DNA of 64,000 nt from Otis tarda (lineage: Eukaryota; Chordata; Aves; Otidiformes; Otididae), in contig CM048553.1 in the NCBI GenBank assembly GCA_026413225.1, positions 43,378,001 to 43,442,000 on the forward strand, in the 5' to 3' direction. This document shows, piece after piece, positions 47,341 to 60,232 of this stretch. The notes beneath the pieces are model-generated. The model was not told the DNA's origin, did no database searches, and saw nothing but the letters and a program-made list of their open reading frames with translations. How positions within the stretch are numbered: the stretch's first letter is position 1; each line of letters begins with the position of its first letter. A program made the translations under genes and the position numbers.

Positions 47341-50300
47341 AAAAAGTGATGAGAAAATAAAATATGAAATACTTTGTCATTTGGTTAGCAATGCCCATCC
47401 AACACTGAGAACAAGGCAAGGGACCCTCACATTAGAATTAGATGCAGTTCTGCAGATTTTATTCTAATGAAGAGGCTCAAGGGGGTAGTTAAGGTGGAAT
47501 AAGCAGTCTTAATTCTGGTATTCCAGAAATTTTAGCTGTTTACTTTGCAACTTGCCTTTTAATATACTTTCTATTTTGTTATATAAAGTGACTAAGGTGG
47601 AAATTTAGAAGCTCCATCAGGCTAATGTAGAAATCCTAGTATCATATTCCAGAAATCCCAGGCTTGGTATCATACCTCTTCCCCAGCCAAAAGGCACTGG
47701 TATTCATGCTGGCAGACGTGCAACAACCGCCGGCTCTAAGGAGGAGGCCAGAGCTGGGGACTGAGCGCTGAAGGTATACCAGAGCCACACACCAAGCAGA
47801 GCCACAGGCGTTGAGGTTCCTAGGGGAGCTGGAGTGAGTGGCAGGGTGTGCAGCTTGCAAAGTCCGTTGCTGGAAGTGGTTTTTAATAGCTGGTTCAGGA
47901 AACGGTTGTGATCTTTAAGAGAGAGTTCTGCTGAACCGGGTCAAACTGCTTCCAGAGAGTCCTGTGGGACCAAAGTGTGCAAGGGCACACTGTCATCTAC
48001 CATCTACTAGCTGGTTCGTGCTGTTACAAGCCTAGCTCTTGAATTAGGTGGTGTTGTGTTTCCTTCATGCAAGGAGGCAGCAAATAAATTACTGCATAAA
48101 ATTAGAGATATAAATACAGAGAAGTTCATATACTGCTCTTTGTAATGTTGAAGAACGAGGGAAGGCTTTGCTGTGACAGTGAGAGCATGGGTTCTCTGTC
48201 ACCTTTCTCTGATAGCCAAGAACTTAATAATAGAAAAGACCAATTCAGAGAGGCATGCAGAGAGGGTCTTCCATTTGCCCTGTCTTTCTTCACTACTGTT
48301 TCCTCCTACTTGATCTCTCACTTCACACCTAAGACATGTTTCTGTTGCTGTTTGAAGAGTGCTGAGTAGAGATTGGCTCTTATCTAATATTATTTAGTGT
48401 TAACTCCCCTTTTCCACTCCGACCGCAATGACTGCTTCAGGGTTGTGCGGCTGGAAATGAGAATGTGTGCTCCACAGGCAGTCAAGTCACTGAGCTGGTC
48501 CCCCAAAGTGTCTGCTCTTTACTGCAAACAGTTTTTTTCTTTTATTGCAAATAGAAATCTCAGCTGCCAGGAGAACCACCTGCATATAAGCATGCAGGTA
48601 GTGTAGTAGTGGTTGCTACACGGTACACATTAGGATTCCAGTCTGAATGATGCAGATGTTTAGGGACTTGCAGTGGCTTTAAGGTGACCCAGAGTTGCTA
48701 GAGTGACAAGGAGTTGGGACAGTCCTATGGGGCATTTATTAATATTACAATACTTTGGAAACACGAGCTAAGAACTTGCTAAGAGCTGACATTTGCAGCT
48801 AAAATATTTAATGCCTGAAGAAATGCAAAAGCAACCCTTATTAATATTGGCTTTTCCTAGCAGTAAACTTGAAATATGATGATAGTCTGTAAGTGTGCAA
48901 TGCCTCGTTCCAATTAAAAAAATGTGCCTAGTACCATGTCTAAGCAGGGGTCCAGCAGTGAAGGACAGCACGTACAACTAAAGTAATCGGCACGGTGTCA
49001 GATGAAAAGGAATCAAGAAAATGGTCGATACCATGCTCTTGGCCACAACCCTAACTGAACTATTAAATATTTAATTGTGTCCTGAAGCCTCATTAACTTG
49101 GGTTCAGTTGTTAAACCAATGGGAGAAGCAAACTGCAGAATCAAGAAATTTTGACAGAACTGTCATAAACGCAGAGGCTTTAAAGCAGACAAACCAAGCC
49201 CAAGAGCTTGTAGCCTAGTCGCAGCTGTTGAGATAGGAATTATGAATGTGCGGAGAGGAAACAACCAAATGCATCCCTCTCTGTCACCTGGCTGTTGCTC
49301 AGTGAGGTAATCGCTCGCCTCTTCTCATACCCAATACTATGTTTGAAAGAGATCAGGAAAATATGAAGACTGCAGATGGTGTCTGGAGATTGTTATATAT
49401 CATTACACAGGCAAAAACAATGTTAAAAAAGCATTAAGGTTGCGAAATCAAGTGTTCAAAAGGTATAAAATTACAGAGTAATGGTTGTCTATGCAGTTGT
49501 AATGGGCTTCTCTGTGAACACTCATTATCTTTTTATTATTCATTATAATTATCCCATTACTCATTAACCTTAAATGTGGGATCACATGGAATTTTCCCCC
49601 TTGTTCTTTTAATTTAATTTATGTGTGAAAAAGGTTTTAGCTTTAAAAAAAAAGAACCTGAAAATGCCATCCCGTGGCATATTGACAAATGGATTGTCAG
49701 CAAGGTTGAAATCTTTCTATTTATCACAGAGACATGGAGAGAGTCTGGCAGCATTAGATTTTAATCGTCTGTGTGAACCAGCGCCAGAAGGGGTTGGATG
49801 GCTTTACAGCTGGGCGTAGATGATTCTTGTTGACAACAGAGGAGTGGTCAATGTCAGGAATTTGGGGTTTAGGGCCAGGATGCAGAGGGGAAGGGCTGTT
49901 CTCTTTTTATCTCGTACACGTCTCTGCCCCTTCCATTCTCTCCCAGTTTGGGTCCTCTCTTGTCCTATCTGGGCCCCCAGATCAGTTTGCCTCTTTTTAA
50001 CTACCTGGTTGTCATTGCTGCTGCTTTTTCATTCTTAATTGTACTCGATTCTTAATCTCACATCCCATTTTGCACAAGTATTTCCAGCTCCCCATTTGAT
50101 TCTTCTCCACTCTAGACTGTAACACTCCCTCACCCTGGGCTCCTTTTACAACACCAGTGCCTTGATGTATTGTCCTCATCTCCCCCTATAACCTAGGCAT
50201 ATCCCCCTTCTACTGTTCAGTCTCCTTTTGTGCTTCTTCTTCCACAGCTCTTCATCTCAGTGAGTGATGGGCAATATCCCAACTCTGCAACAGTATCATA

Positions 50301-53300
50301 AGTGCAAAAATAATGCAGTACCCCACAATACTACCAGTTAGGTGCCAGCATCTCCTGCCGTATCTGTGATCCATGCCTCATGCTGTGCTGCTCAGGTGAG
50401 ACCAGCGCTGTTCTGCACAGCTGCTCTTTCTGTGCGCACACTTCCCCACAGCTAAGAGGGAGGTGGGTGCTGTTCTCTGCAGGGGTCTCTGGGAACTGGG
50501 AGGGAAGTGGGTACAGAAACTCCAGGGAGGGACTTGCTGAGTGTGCAGGGACTGTGCAATCTCAAATGTTTCTCATGTGGCCAAATCTGGAAAGTTTTCA
50601 CAAGAAAGGCAAAAGGTACATCCCTAGCAGAAAGACTCACCCATGTGGCCACATTTCAAGTCCCTTTTCCAGATGTAGTAAGACACCTTGCCTTCCTTTG
50701 GGCTCCTTCCAGCCACTATCTGAGGAGAAGCAGCTGGATGAGCTTGGACATTTTTGCCTACATTTGGCATGACTTTATTCCAACACAGGAAAAATATATT
50801 GTCTCTTTCTGGAGAAACAAGAAAAAGACTGAAAATTCTCACCATGAATTCCAAATAAAGATGTGATCTATAGGATGGAAATATATGGAAATATTCAACT
50901 GAAATGCTAGAGATCTGACAATCCAGTAGTTCACTCAAATGGAGGTCTCAAATAATGGCAAATGTCAAGCCACCATAGTGATACAACGCTACTGGCCCTT
51001 CTAATAAAACATTCAAGTAAGATGACTGGCACAAATAAATATCTATTGTTAAAATACAATTCTTAAATGAAATGAAATGAAGTAATTTTTTTCTTCTACA
51101 ACATCTTCACAGTACAGAAACATCAGCCTTTGCTTGGTGGGAATGTACCAAATGGCCAAACCGTAAATTATCTGCAAGCTGAACTTGTGTCAGTATTTCA
51201 GCTGGAAAACTGTACCAAAAAGTTAATATTTTGCTCCTGCTCACTTTCAATGTTTTCTCCTTGTCATTCTTACCCTGTTGTATGCGAAATGAGAAATCTT
51301 TGGCAAAGTCTGTTTTTAAGATTTTTAAACTGATAGATTTTGCTGCCGTAGGATCCTGAAAAGACAAGCATGTTGATGTCAGGAGTGTGCAACTTGCAAT
51401 TGTGAGGAGAAGGGAAGCTGTGTACATCTGTACCTAGCAGAAACGTCTTTAAATCCCTTGATTGAAAAGAGCACTGAGCTGAGTTGGATACCGAATTTAC
51501 GAGACCCAATTCTTCTTCTATTAATGAACTTAATATCCGCACCTTCTACTATGTTTTAAGCTCCCTAACTGTCCACAACCCTGCTGAGGCATGTTGGCTG
51601 ACAGGAATTTAGATGTTTATGGCACGCAGTGCCTCCCATCTAGCAGGACAGATTTCCAAGTTAAAAAGAACAGCTCAGTTGTACCTTCCCTGCCATGTCC
51701 CCCCTCAAATATTTTGGTTCTACATTCAAAGAACTGTGACATAAGTAAGAAAAGATCAGTGCCTGAGGAATCAGGGCAACAAAAAGAAAAAAAAAAAAAA
51801 AAAGAGGGAGAAAAGGTTAAGAAAAGGAAAATACTTGTGCTGGCAAGACAGGCGTTAGGTGGGGACAGGACTGAAGAGGAGACAAAATGGATGAAGGATT
51901 ACAGAGTAAAAAGGATTTGGGAATAGGATGCTGGGAGAGGTGAGTAGGGTAGAACAATAGGGAAGAGCGTTTGCTGAATATGAATAGAAATCATTATAAA
52001 GTTTCCACCATCTCCTAATAAAAATACAGTAGCCTTGAGTCCCTGTGCTTTATTAAAAACTCCCACTGGAATATATAAAAGAAGGCAGGCAAATTATTCT
52101 CAAAACAGATAACTTTTAGATGAAGGAGAATGTAGAGATTTGATGAGATTTTTTGTGAAGGCAAAAGATATTTGATGAACAAGGCTGAAGAAAAGATGCA
52201 CCGAGGAGGAGAGGAAGAAAAAGGGAAAAAATGGTAGAGAAAAAAAAAAGAGGGAACATTTGAGCTATAATTAGCATTTGTCTGTTTGCAGGAAATAAAT
52301 GATCTCTTATCCGAAGAATTTCTCTGGAACAGGAAAGTGGCAGTCCTAACTCTGTTTTTGTTAGATGTCAGGTATCACCCTCCCTTTTGTTCTGGAAAGT
52401 TGACAAGTATAGGATTCGGAGGTTAAATATTTCTACAGTGTGCTCTGTTCAGAATGGGCTTGGTACTCTTTAATGGACAATGAGCTATACTGCAGCTGAC
52501 AAAATACAGATTTCCTGAACCAAATATATTCCCTTCAATACATTTTCTTTGGTTATGATGGACAGTAATCTGGCGTGACATAAGGTTTGATTTTGCACGG
52601 CAGGTTGCATTGGTTCTGTGGTAAATGGAAGCTGTCTATTACAAGAAGATGCCATTATTCCTATAAAAGAGTGAACTGATTTGAAAAACGGAGAATTGGT
52701 TTGAATCTCCAGCTTACCTGCACGTGGAACTTTTTACCCAACTCCCAGTCCTGTACTTCTCCATTTGCTATGCATTTTCTCCCTATCTGGCTGAGATAGA
52801 ATTTGAGAGCCGGAAATTCCCCCTCTGTTGGGAATTGTTACACACAATCTTTTGAGTCCATATTTAGTGGACACTTAGAATTTTTCTTGTAGTGTCACGG
52901 GGAAGCTTTACATGTTGATTACAAGGCACTAGAGGTCCCAGTAAGTGTTTTTATGTGCTTTCCACTTCACTTCCCGATTGTGTTTAGGTGAGAAGGAAAA
53001 GAATAGCATTTTGTTATGGCTGAAGATTACAGTTTCTCATAACCTGTGTTTTTTTCTTTATCTATAAAATACTTTGGACTGAATAGACTCTGAATTACTG
53101 TAGGGCTTAGTGGGGCAAGCTAAAGTGCAGATTGCTTTTCCTAGTCATGAATTTCAATTAAAAACAAACAACTGATGAGCACATTTCTCTAGAGACCGAT
53201 TTAAATAGTGGTATTTCATCTGTATGATTCCTAAACAATATTTTCCTACATCTGTAGAGAAAAAAAAGAGAGTTTTTGCTTAAGATATTTTTAAAAACAT

Positions 53301-53964
53301 GTTAGAGACTTTTTTTTTTAGACTTTGATTTTTCCTTTTTCAGGGGGACCAAGTAGGGAAATTTTTATTGCAGTTGAGTCAAGGCAGAATTCTTATGAAA
53401 AAAATTTTTAAAAAATCAAAATTTGAACTAAACTGAAAAAAGGTCATATTTTGAGATTTCATCAAAATCATAAAATTGACAATAGTTGTAATGAAAAATT
53501 GTTTTTACAAACACTTTTGAATGAAGTTTTGGGATAAATAGCCTTAATTGTACTGCATTTTAGAAGGGGGTCTATTAGCAGATGAAATGGAAATTATTAG
53601 CAAAGGCTCCTTCAGGCCTTATTTACAGCCAGTATTAGATGGAAGAGTTATTTAGTGGGCAAATAAGCCTGCCAGATATGAAAGAGACAAGAACAAATGT
53701 GTCTTGGCATGCTGGGGAGCATAAGTATGGAGAAAGCAGAAAGTATTATATTTGATAGTGATGGAATTTAGCCTGAGATGACCCTTTATTCTTGCCTATT
53801 GTTAACTTTTTCCCATGCAGAAAAATGCCACAGCCTGTGAGTTCTCTAACAGCAGCTGTCTGGATGGTGGAAGTACAAGCTGTTTACATACATTATTACA
53901 GATTTCTGATGATGTGTTGTTTTGGTGCCCTACCAAAATCGAGGTTCCCCTGTGGCACTGTAAA
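47341..53964. other. Intergenic DNA, no gene recognised
   Basis: AT-rich, with GC-richer patches near 47690-47870 and 49760-50000. A TAAT/ATTA-rich cluster lies at 49478-49570. A17 tract at 51787-51803. A weak CTC/GGAG purine-pyrimidine stretch lies near 52200. Frames at 50380-50866 lack coding bias. No repeat family recognised. Confidence 0.45.
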
Positions 53965-54112
53965 AACATAGAGATTGTTCTCGCCACAAAGAGCTTCCAG
54001 CCGAAGCTTGTGAGACAGAGTGAGAAGGGAGGGAGAAGTGGTTCGTCCAAGGTCACGGTGTAGGTCAGGGGCAGCACCAGCAGGAAAACAGAACCCAGAC
54101 CTCTTGTCTTTC
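53965..54112 (-). repeat. MIR/L3-type SINE, antisense
   Basis: The + strand shows CCACAAAGAGCTTCCAG, GAGACAGAG, GGGAGGGAGAAGTGG, TCGTCCAAGGTCACGGTGTA, GGTCAGGGGCAGCACCAGCA and ACAGAACCCAGACCTCTTG. The order matches the inverted amniote SINE (TGCCCAAGGTCACACAGC, GGCAGAGCC, GAACCCAGGTCTCCTG). Confidence 0.75.
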
Positions 54113-56380
54113 TGGGTTTATGTAAATAGGGGCATTTCCCAGCGTAATCGCTCCTGGGTAAGAATGCCCACAGGAGGCGTTATGCGGGTATAACTCTCAC
54201 TGTCGAGGATGCTGGTGCAATTACGTTGGTAAACTTTCCCAGGCAGATGAGCCTCAGCTCCTGGGCTTTAACCATGATAGCCCTGTTGCAAGGAGACCTT
54301 CTGCCAAGGAGTGTTTTTGGAAATTTAGCAAGAGGAAGGAAAGAAAAAAACAAAACAAAACAGCCCTCACTTCAAGTAGAGGAAAAGATAATTCCTTTCA
54401 AGTTGAGAGGCTCAGCTCCTGCTGGCCTTTGTTCTTAAGCTTACCCTCACTGTAATTTCACAGAGCAACTTGAATAAGGCCAGTTTGTTCTGTGATTACC
54501 CTCAGCTGGAGCACAAAATTAATATCTCACTAAGTAATTCAGTACCTGATAGGTGAACATTTAGTTAAATGTGCCCTAAAAAGCTAGGATTTTCCGTGTT
54601 CGCCAGAACACTCTCAGTGACAATTAATTGCCTGTGTTCTTACGTGTTTATGAGCTTTAGTAAACAGGCGGCATATTTACGTCTCCCCATTACCCTCAGA
54701 AATAAACTTCCTTAAGAAAAAAATCTCATGTTCCCTGATTAGGATCTGATTTTAAGTAAACAGAGGGTGGGGAAAGTGACTAGTAAGCAGGACTTTGTAG
54801 GGAGGAAGGTAGGAATTGAGAATTTTCTCCCTCTGAAATCGTACCACATCTAATGCTGGTAGTATTAAGTTAATATGCTGCAGCAGTGGAATGGCCTTGG
54901 TTAGTCCTCTTACTGTGTGGGGGTTTGTTTGCCCTTTTTATCCTAAGAGTTTAGATTCAAGAACAGATGCAATATTTACTAACTTGTGATGTGGAGCTGC
55001 TATAGAAAAGACCACCTTTGAAGGGCACGTCTTCTAACCTGTGCAAAATCCTGGTGTTTTCTGAAAGCCCTGAATTACTGATGTGGGATCCTATTTAAGG
55101 GTATGTCAGTGATATGCTACAGCCAATGTTCCTCTTCTGTTTCTTCACATTGCATTTCTCTGCCATCGCACTGTTTTCTCTCCCCATGAATCTCCTCCAG
55201 AACTGAAAGCAAGTACCAGTCGTCCTCCCCATCTGTCGTATTTGCTTCGGCCCTTCCCATGCAATGAAGGTTTGTGAGGAGAGAGAAACCCACCCTTCTT
55301 TGCGACAGCTGGGGCATCACTGTTGACTGGTCGTGTTATTCTATGCTCTTCCACATTACAGAATGAATTAACATTTGCAAAGCTTTCCGAGATGCAAAGG
55401 AAACAGACTGTAGACAAAAGAATAAAATAATATTATTTACTTTGTATCCGTTAACATCTGCAGAAAGAGGACTTCAACGCATAACTTTGGGCTGTCTGTA
55501 CAGTGGGCTGCTAGTTTCATTCATCAGAGAATGCTCACTGTTGTCCACTTTTTCCCAAAATTTTTCACTCTGCTGCTATCTGAAGATTTCCTTTAGGATT
55601 GGGCCTTTAGGTAAAAGTAGACCAGTGGAAATACCTGAGCCATAGTATTAAGATAGGAGATGATAAAGTGGAAAATAATGAAATCTAATGATAGATAGAT
55701 GGCAAGCCTTTGCTGTTGTCCCAGATCTCACACTGAACTCTTTCAGATTTTCTCTGGGCCATCTAGAGCTCTGCCTAATCCTAGACTTCGTGGTGCTGCG
55801 ATGGTTAGTGCTGCAGTATGGAGAGCAAACTTAGCTGATTTTTCACACAGGCGGGGAAAGCCATCCTCAGTGATGTTGGTCTCTTGTGAGACAGGGACAT
55901 CTGAAAATGGTGGTGTCCCCCACCTCACAGAGGTTTTGTCGATCTCAGACACTTAATGCTCTTGTTGTTAAGTTAAGTGTTTTGTTCCTCTATGTCTTTT
56001 TTTCACCACCTCCACCATGGCTATCGTGTGCTTTGCTATCATGTGCTTTACTGATGGTTGCATCAGGATATATCGCTTGTTAGAAATTCAGTTAGCTATC
56101 CGTAGGCAAATCAGCTTGATAAATGAACTAGTAAATAGCAAGATTCTGTGTTCGTCAATATAGTTTTAAGGTGCCTGGACTAAAGGAGCTGACAGATCTA
56201 GAAATAAAATCAGTATTCTTCTTGTAACCCATTGTAAACAAGCTGTCAAGCATCACTATGGACTCCTTTGAAATAGCTTTAATGAGTAAATAGAATAAAA
56301 GCAGAGAGACAGTGTCAAAAATGTAAGCCCAGGATAATTGTTGTTCCTTTTTTTTCCTTTAACCTATTATATTGCTTTAG
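54113..56380. other. Upstream region of RBMS3, nothing firmly recognised
   Basis: AT-rich single-copy-looking DNA. The 54450-54720 stretch is rich in TAAT-type and CAATTAATTG words and could be conserved regulatory DNA; I cannot test conservation from one sequence. Confidence 0.4.
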
Positions 56381-56576
56381 GTGGTGGTAGCTGGAGTTCC
56401 CCTGTTCAATGAGCAAATTTTCCCTAGTCCTGACTTAGACAATTTTGACATGAGTTTGTCAAAATTTAATACTTCTAGAGTACGTATTGCTGCTTTTCAA
56501 GAGCAAGGAGCTAGAAAATGTTTGAATTGCTCCCTGATTACGATACCTGTGACTTCAGAAGGTTTTCATAGAACAG
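56381..56576 (+). other. Weak candidate coding exon
   Basis: A long pyrimidine tract ending TATATTGCTTTAG precedes 56381, and ACAG/GTAAAA gives a reasonable donor at 56577. The 65-codon frame between them has moderately protein-like composition (for example VPLFNEQIFPSPDLDNFDMS). Codons are AT-ending and no family is recognised. It sits about 4.2 kb upstream of the RBMS3 start on the same strand. It ends in phase 1, so it could not join RBMS3 exon 2 in the frame used by exon 1. Chance is quite possible. Confidence 0.2.
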
Positions 56577-57504
56577 GTAAAAAGCTTATTTAAAAAAAAA
56601 AGTGTAAGTAGAACTGTATTTCAGCAAATCAGAGTCCCTGAATTACGTTTAAGTGTCCATTTTTTTTCCTTTCAACTCACTTTTTGTGAATGAAGAAATC
56701 TGCATTTTATGGAAGGTAAAAATACATCCAAACATATGTAATTTCTGTACTTCAGGCTGCCAGGAGAAGCATTCTCTTTTTTTTTTTCTGTCAGTTAACT
56801 CCAGCTTTCTTATCCACGGCTTTGGTTGTTGCCGACTTAATATCCTTTGGCGCTTGCCTTCGAATGTATTTGGCTGGTTTACAGTTGATTTGTTCCCATT
56901 TATTTTATTTCATTTCTAAATTTTCCATTGAAGAGATCCTTATTGCTCATCTGTCTTGTGATCTGCCCCCAGGTCGGCAACACCGGCGGCAGCAGTGCCT
57001 TGTCAGGTGCGCTGGGACTCGGCTGGCTCGCTGGATTCCCGCGAGCGGGCCTGGCTTGGGCTTGATAATGAGCCTCTGATAGGAGAAGAAAAGTTGTGAA
57101 GTTCTCTCGCTGTTGCTCGCTGGGATCGAACAGCTTGTCTTTTCTTTTGAGGAACATTTATACTTAACACTCGGTAGGCAAACTGCTATTTCAGTTTGCA
57201 AGTGGATTCAGTTATTCAGATGCACAGGCCAGAAAATGAAGGGGATTCTATTTAAACAGTGTGCTCCCGAGTCACAGATGATCTTTTTGGTGTCTGTATT
57301 TTGCAAATGGAAATTTTCCATTTTCCAGTGCTAGCATTTGTTCAGAGGCTGTGTGCTATCTAAATCTGCCTTTGTGGCAGTTCATTTGCATTTTTGCTAT
57401 ATTATATTGCCTCTCGTCTTCTCCCCTTGGCCCCCAACTCTTTTATATTGAATTCCTATTTTTGCTGCCTCCACTCTATCTTGCATCTCTGAAGGCTCGA
57501 TCGT
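56577..57504. other. Upstream region of RBMS3, nothing recognised
   Basis: Mixed composition with a short GC-rich patch at 56965-57060. No exon or repeat recognised. Confidence 0.45.
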
Positions 57505-57554
57505 GCAAGGTGCTGAGCAGTCGGAACAAACAGCAGAGACTGCTCAGCATCTTG
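57505..57554. repeat. 17-bp hairpin with 15-base loop
   Basis: The left arm CAAGGTGCTGAGCAGTC (57506-57522) pairs with GACTGCTCAGCATCTTG (57538-57554) through sixteen Watson-Crick pairs and one G-T wobble. Small bulges would allow a few more pairs outward. Size and shape fall near those of a small pre-miRNA. No known miRNA recognised. It lies about 3.2 kb upstream of the RBMS3 start codon. Confidence 0.85.
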
Positions 57555-59339
57555 ACAGCATTACAGGTGAAAAGGGAAACCTAAATGATCTGCACGTTTA
57601 AGACTTTTTCTTGGAGAGAACAGGAGGAAGGTGGAGCTATTACCCGCTCAGGTGACAGTCCGGCTTTTCCTGCGGCTCCCAATCTTTTCCTAGTTGCGAG
57701 AACTGCTGGTGCTACCGGCCAGTGCATCTGATGGGAGCAGGGTGTGTGTGGAAATCTTGTGTTGAAATTCTATGGCACCATATGAAATACTTACAGTAGT
57801 CAGGTGACATAGCCAAAATGGTCCTTCCTGGACTTAAAATAATGGCCACAGCAAGCCTTGCATGTTCAGATAGATCTCTTGGTCAGAATGCGAGGTTTTC
57901 TACTTCCTTAGTATTTTTTCTTTCACTCTGTACACATAGGTTCTTTCTTCCCCCAAATCTGGTTACATCCACTTCTACAAGCAAACCGCTTAGCAAGAAA
58001 AACTGCGTTAATATCCTGAGGGAAAAGTGAGAAGGTGGGGAGAGAAGCACAACAACTTAATTCCGGCAGTTGAAAGAACAATCTGAAAGTTGTCAGGCTC
58101 AAAGTATCACGTACCGTCAAGTAATCACGGTTCACTTCTGCAGATATCAACCCTCAAACAGTCTATTTCACCCTCGGGGAAAGCGAGGGGGAGAGAAAAA
58201 AGAGCGTAACCAAGAGTATCACTGGAGTATCACACACTACCCTGAGAGGCAGCGTATTTAAAGCTGAGCGGCGATACAAACCCAGCACAGGGCTGGGAGC
58301 TGGGAATTGCAGTCTTCTCCTTCCGTTCTTATCTTCTTCATTCACCTCTGCTCTGAGCTTCTGAGGGACCATGCGGTACTGGCCAGCTTGGACTTCAGCA
58401 GCAATTGAAAATACTCAATAGTTTACCCCACCTGGCCTTTCTTCTGTTTTGGCAGGTTTGGAAGCTGGGGTGGTGGTAGTGCTCCACGGAGCTCCTCCGG
58501 CTGGGCAAGAGTGCCCAGTTAACACCCGTACAGCGCTCTGGGAACAGAGTACTCCTTTTGCAAAAGTTTTTCTCCTGAAACACGGGGCAAATATTTGTGT
58601 AAGACTGGCACCTTGTTCCTACCGTGTGGCACAGGACTGGCACCTAAATGCCAACAGTTAATAATGATTAATGGCCGATGGTGAAAGCAGAGTGTATCAG
58701 TGTAGTATACACAGATACATGGGCAGTGTGTTGAGCACATGGATAGCTTCCCACACTGCCCATTTCCTTCAGCTGCTTGCTTTTTTTTTTTTTGCTTGTG
58801 AGCTAACTGGCTATGGGGCAGTTATAGGAATCCATAACAAAACCCTCCGCTTACGAGAACAGCAAACTGCCAAAGCGAAGCGTGATATTTCCATGTTCCT
58901 GTCATGTGCAAGCACGTGCCCACAAACCAAAACACAGCTGGCAAGTCTAATTTTAGCTCTACCAGCCTTGAAAAGTGTCCCTTTAAAGAAACTCTTTTTA
59001 TAATTCTTTTTTTTTTTCCCGAAGCAATTTGGTTGATAATACAGCAGCTGACAATCCTGCTGCAATACTACCAATGATTTAAATAAAAACAAAAAAGAAA
59101 CTGCTGCCCCACGTTTTTTCCCCTTGAATTTATAAACGGGCAAAGCCACTGTAGAAAGGCCCAGGAATTTGATGACATGTTAAAGGAATAAGTGATTGGA
59201 AAAAAAAAAAAAAGGGGGAAACGCTGGGATTTGTGTACAAGAGGAAAAGATTTTTGTTATCCACGCACTTTGTTACTGGTGATTTGTAGTCCTGTAGCAA
59301 GACATACCCTTCCGTCGCCTCTTTGGGAGGATGAATACC
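57555..59339. other. Proximal upstream region of RBMS3
   Basis: AT-rich to mixed DNA leading into the CpG island. T and A homopolymers lie near 58780-58792, 59009-59018 and 59200-59213. No exon or repeat recognised. Confidence 0.45.
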
Positions 59340-59621
59340 TGGGACTGTCGTGGTGCCGCAGGCTGGGGGTTTTGGCAGGTGCGGGGCTCCCCGCGGGGTG
59401 CGGGTCCCAAACCCGGCCCCCACCTGGGTCCGGGCAGCCGAGGCGGGGGGGGGCGGCCGGGGGAGCCATGTTTTAGAGAGGGGAACGGAGCCGCGGGTAA
59501 CTTTTGTGGCACCGTGGTATTTCCCGGACGTCTGGCTGAAGGCACCCGTAGAGTCAGGCCGGGCGAGTTTCCTCTTTACCCTCTTCCTCCATTTTGTTCC
59601 AACTTTAAATAAACCCGCTCT

Positions 59622-59629
59622 TATATAAG
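59622..59629 (+). promoter_or_regulatory. TATA-box-like element
   Basis: TATATAAG matches the TATAWAAR consensus inside the CpG island, about 1.1 kb upstream of the RBMS3 start codon. If used, the leader would start near 59650 and include both uORFs. Confidence 0.35.
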
Positions 59630-59753
59630 CGGTCTAACAAAGTCTGTATGCAATATGTCTGGCCGCGGGTCGCCTCTCCGCCAAGTGCTGGATGACGGGA
59701 CGACGTAGTTTTCGGGGGGGGAGTGGGGGGGGAAGGGGGCGGGGTAGGGACAC

Positions 59754-59771
59754 AACGACGACGACGACGAC
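59754..59771. repeat. (ACG)n microsatellite
   Basis: About six ACG/CGA units in the CpG island. An (AATA)n run follows at 59819-59837. Confidence 0.85.
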
Positions 59772-60136
59772 TTCCCTCCTCGGCGACCAGGCTCCGTGAC
59801 CTTCCCCTGCCTGTTTCTTAATAAATAAATAAATAAATGCATTAAAAAAAAATACAACGTGGGGGTTTCTCCCCCGACACTCCGCCTCCCGGCGTTAGGA
59901 TTTCCCGGGTCCCACGGCCGGTTTTAGGCGTTCCCCGGGCCGGGCGGGGCGGAGCGGAGCGGGGCGGGGGCCGCAGCGGTGGCGGCGGCGGGGAGGAGGG
60001 CGGGGGCGATCGGGGGCGCGGAGGCGGTGGCGCGGCCTGCGCCGGCCTCCCGGGGGAGCGGCGCGCCGAGGTCCCTCCCACCGGCGGCGCGGCGCGGAGG
60101 GGGTTTGAATGAAAGACAGGACGAGCCGTGAGCACC

Positions 60137-60169
60137 ATGTCACTCCGTCAGGGAGGCAGCGGCAACTAG
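60137..60169 (+). CDS. uORF 1 in the RBMS3 leader
   Basis: ATG in a good context (CACC before it, A at -3) opens a 10-codon frame ending TAG. It would be translated before the RBMS3 start if transcription begins upstream of 60137. The main RBMS3 ATG has T at -3, so this uORF is better placed for initiation and could lower RBMS3 translation. Not shown to be expressed. Confidence 0.4.
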   Translation: MSLRQGGSGN

Positions 60170-60232
60170 GCTGGGGAAGGCTCTTCCCTCTCCCCCCCTT
60201 TTTTTTTCTTTTCTTTTTTTTTTCCTTTCTTT

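Noticed and set aside
1..59300. Exons of ZCWPW2, the gene expected just upstream of RBMS3 from human gene order
   Set aside because: I looked for CW-domain and PWWP-like peptides in the open frames and saw none. Very short exons could still be missed.
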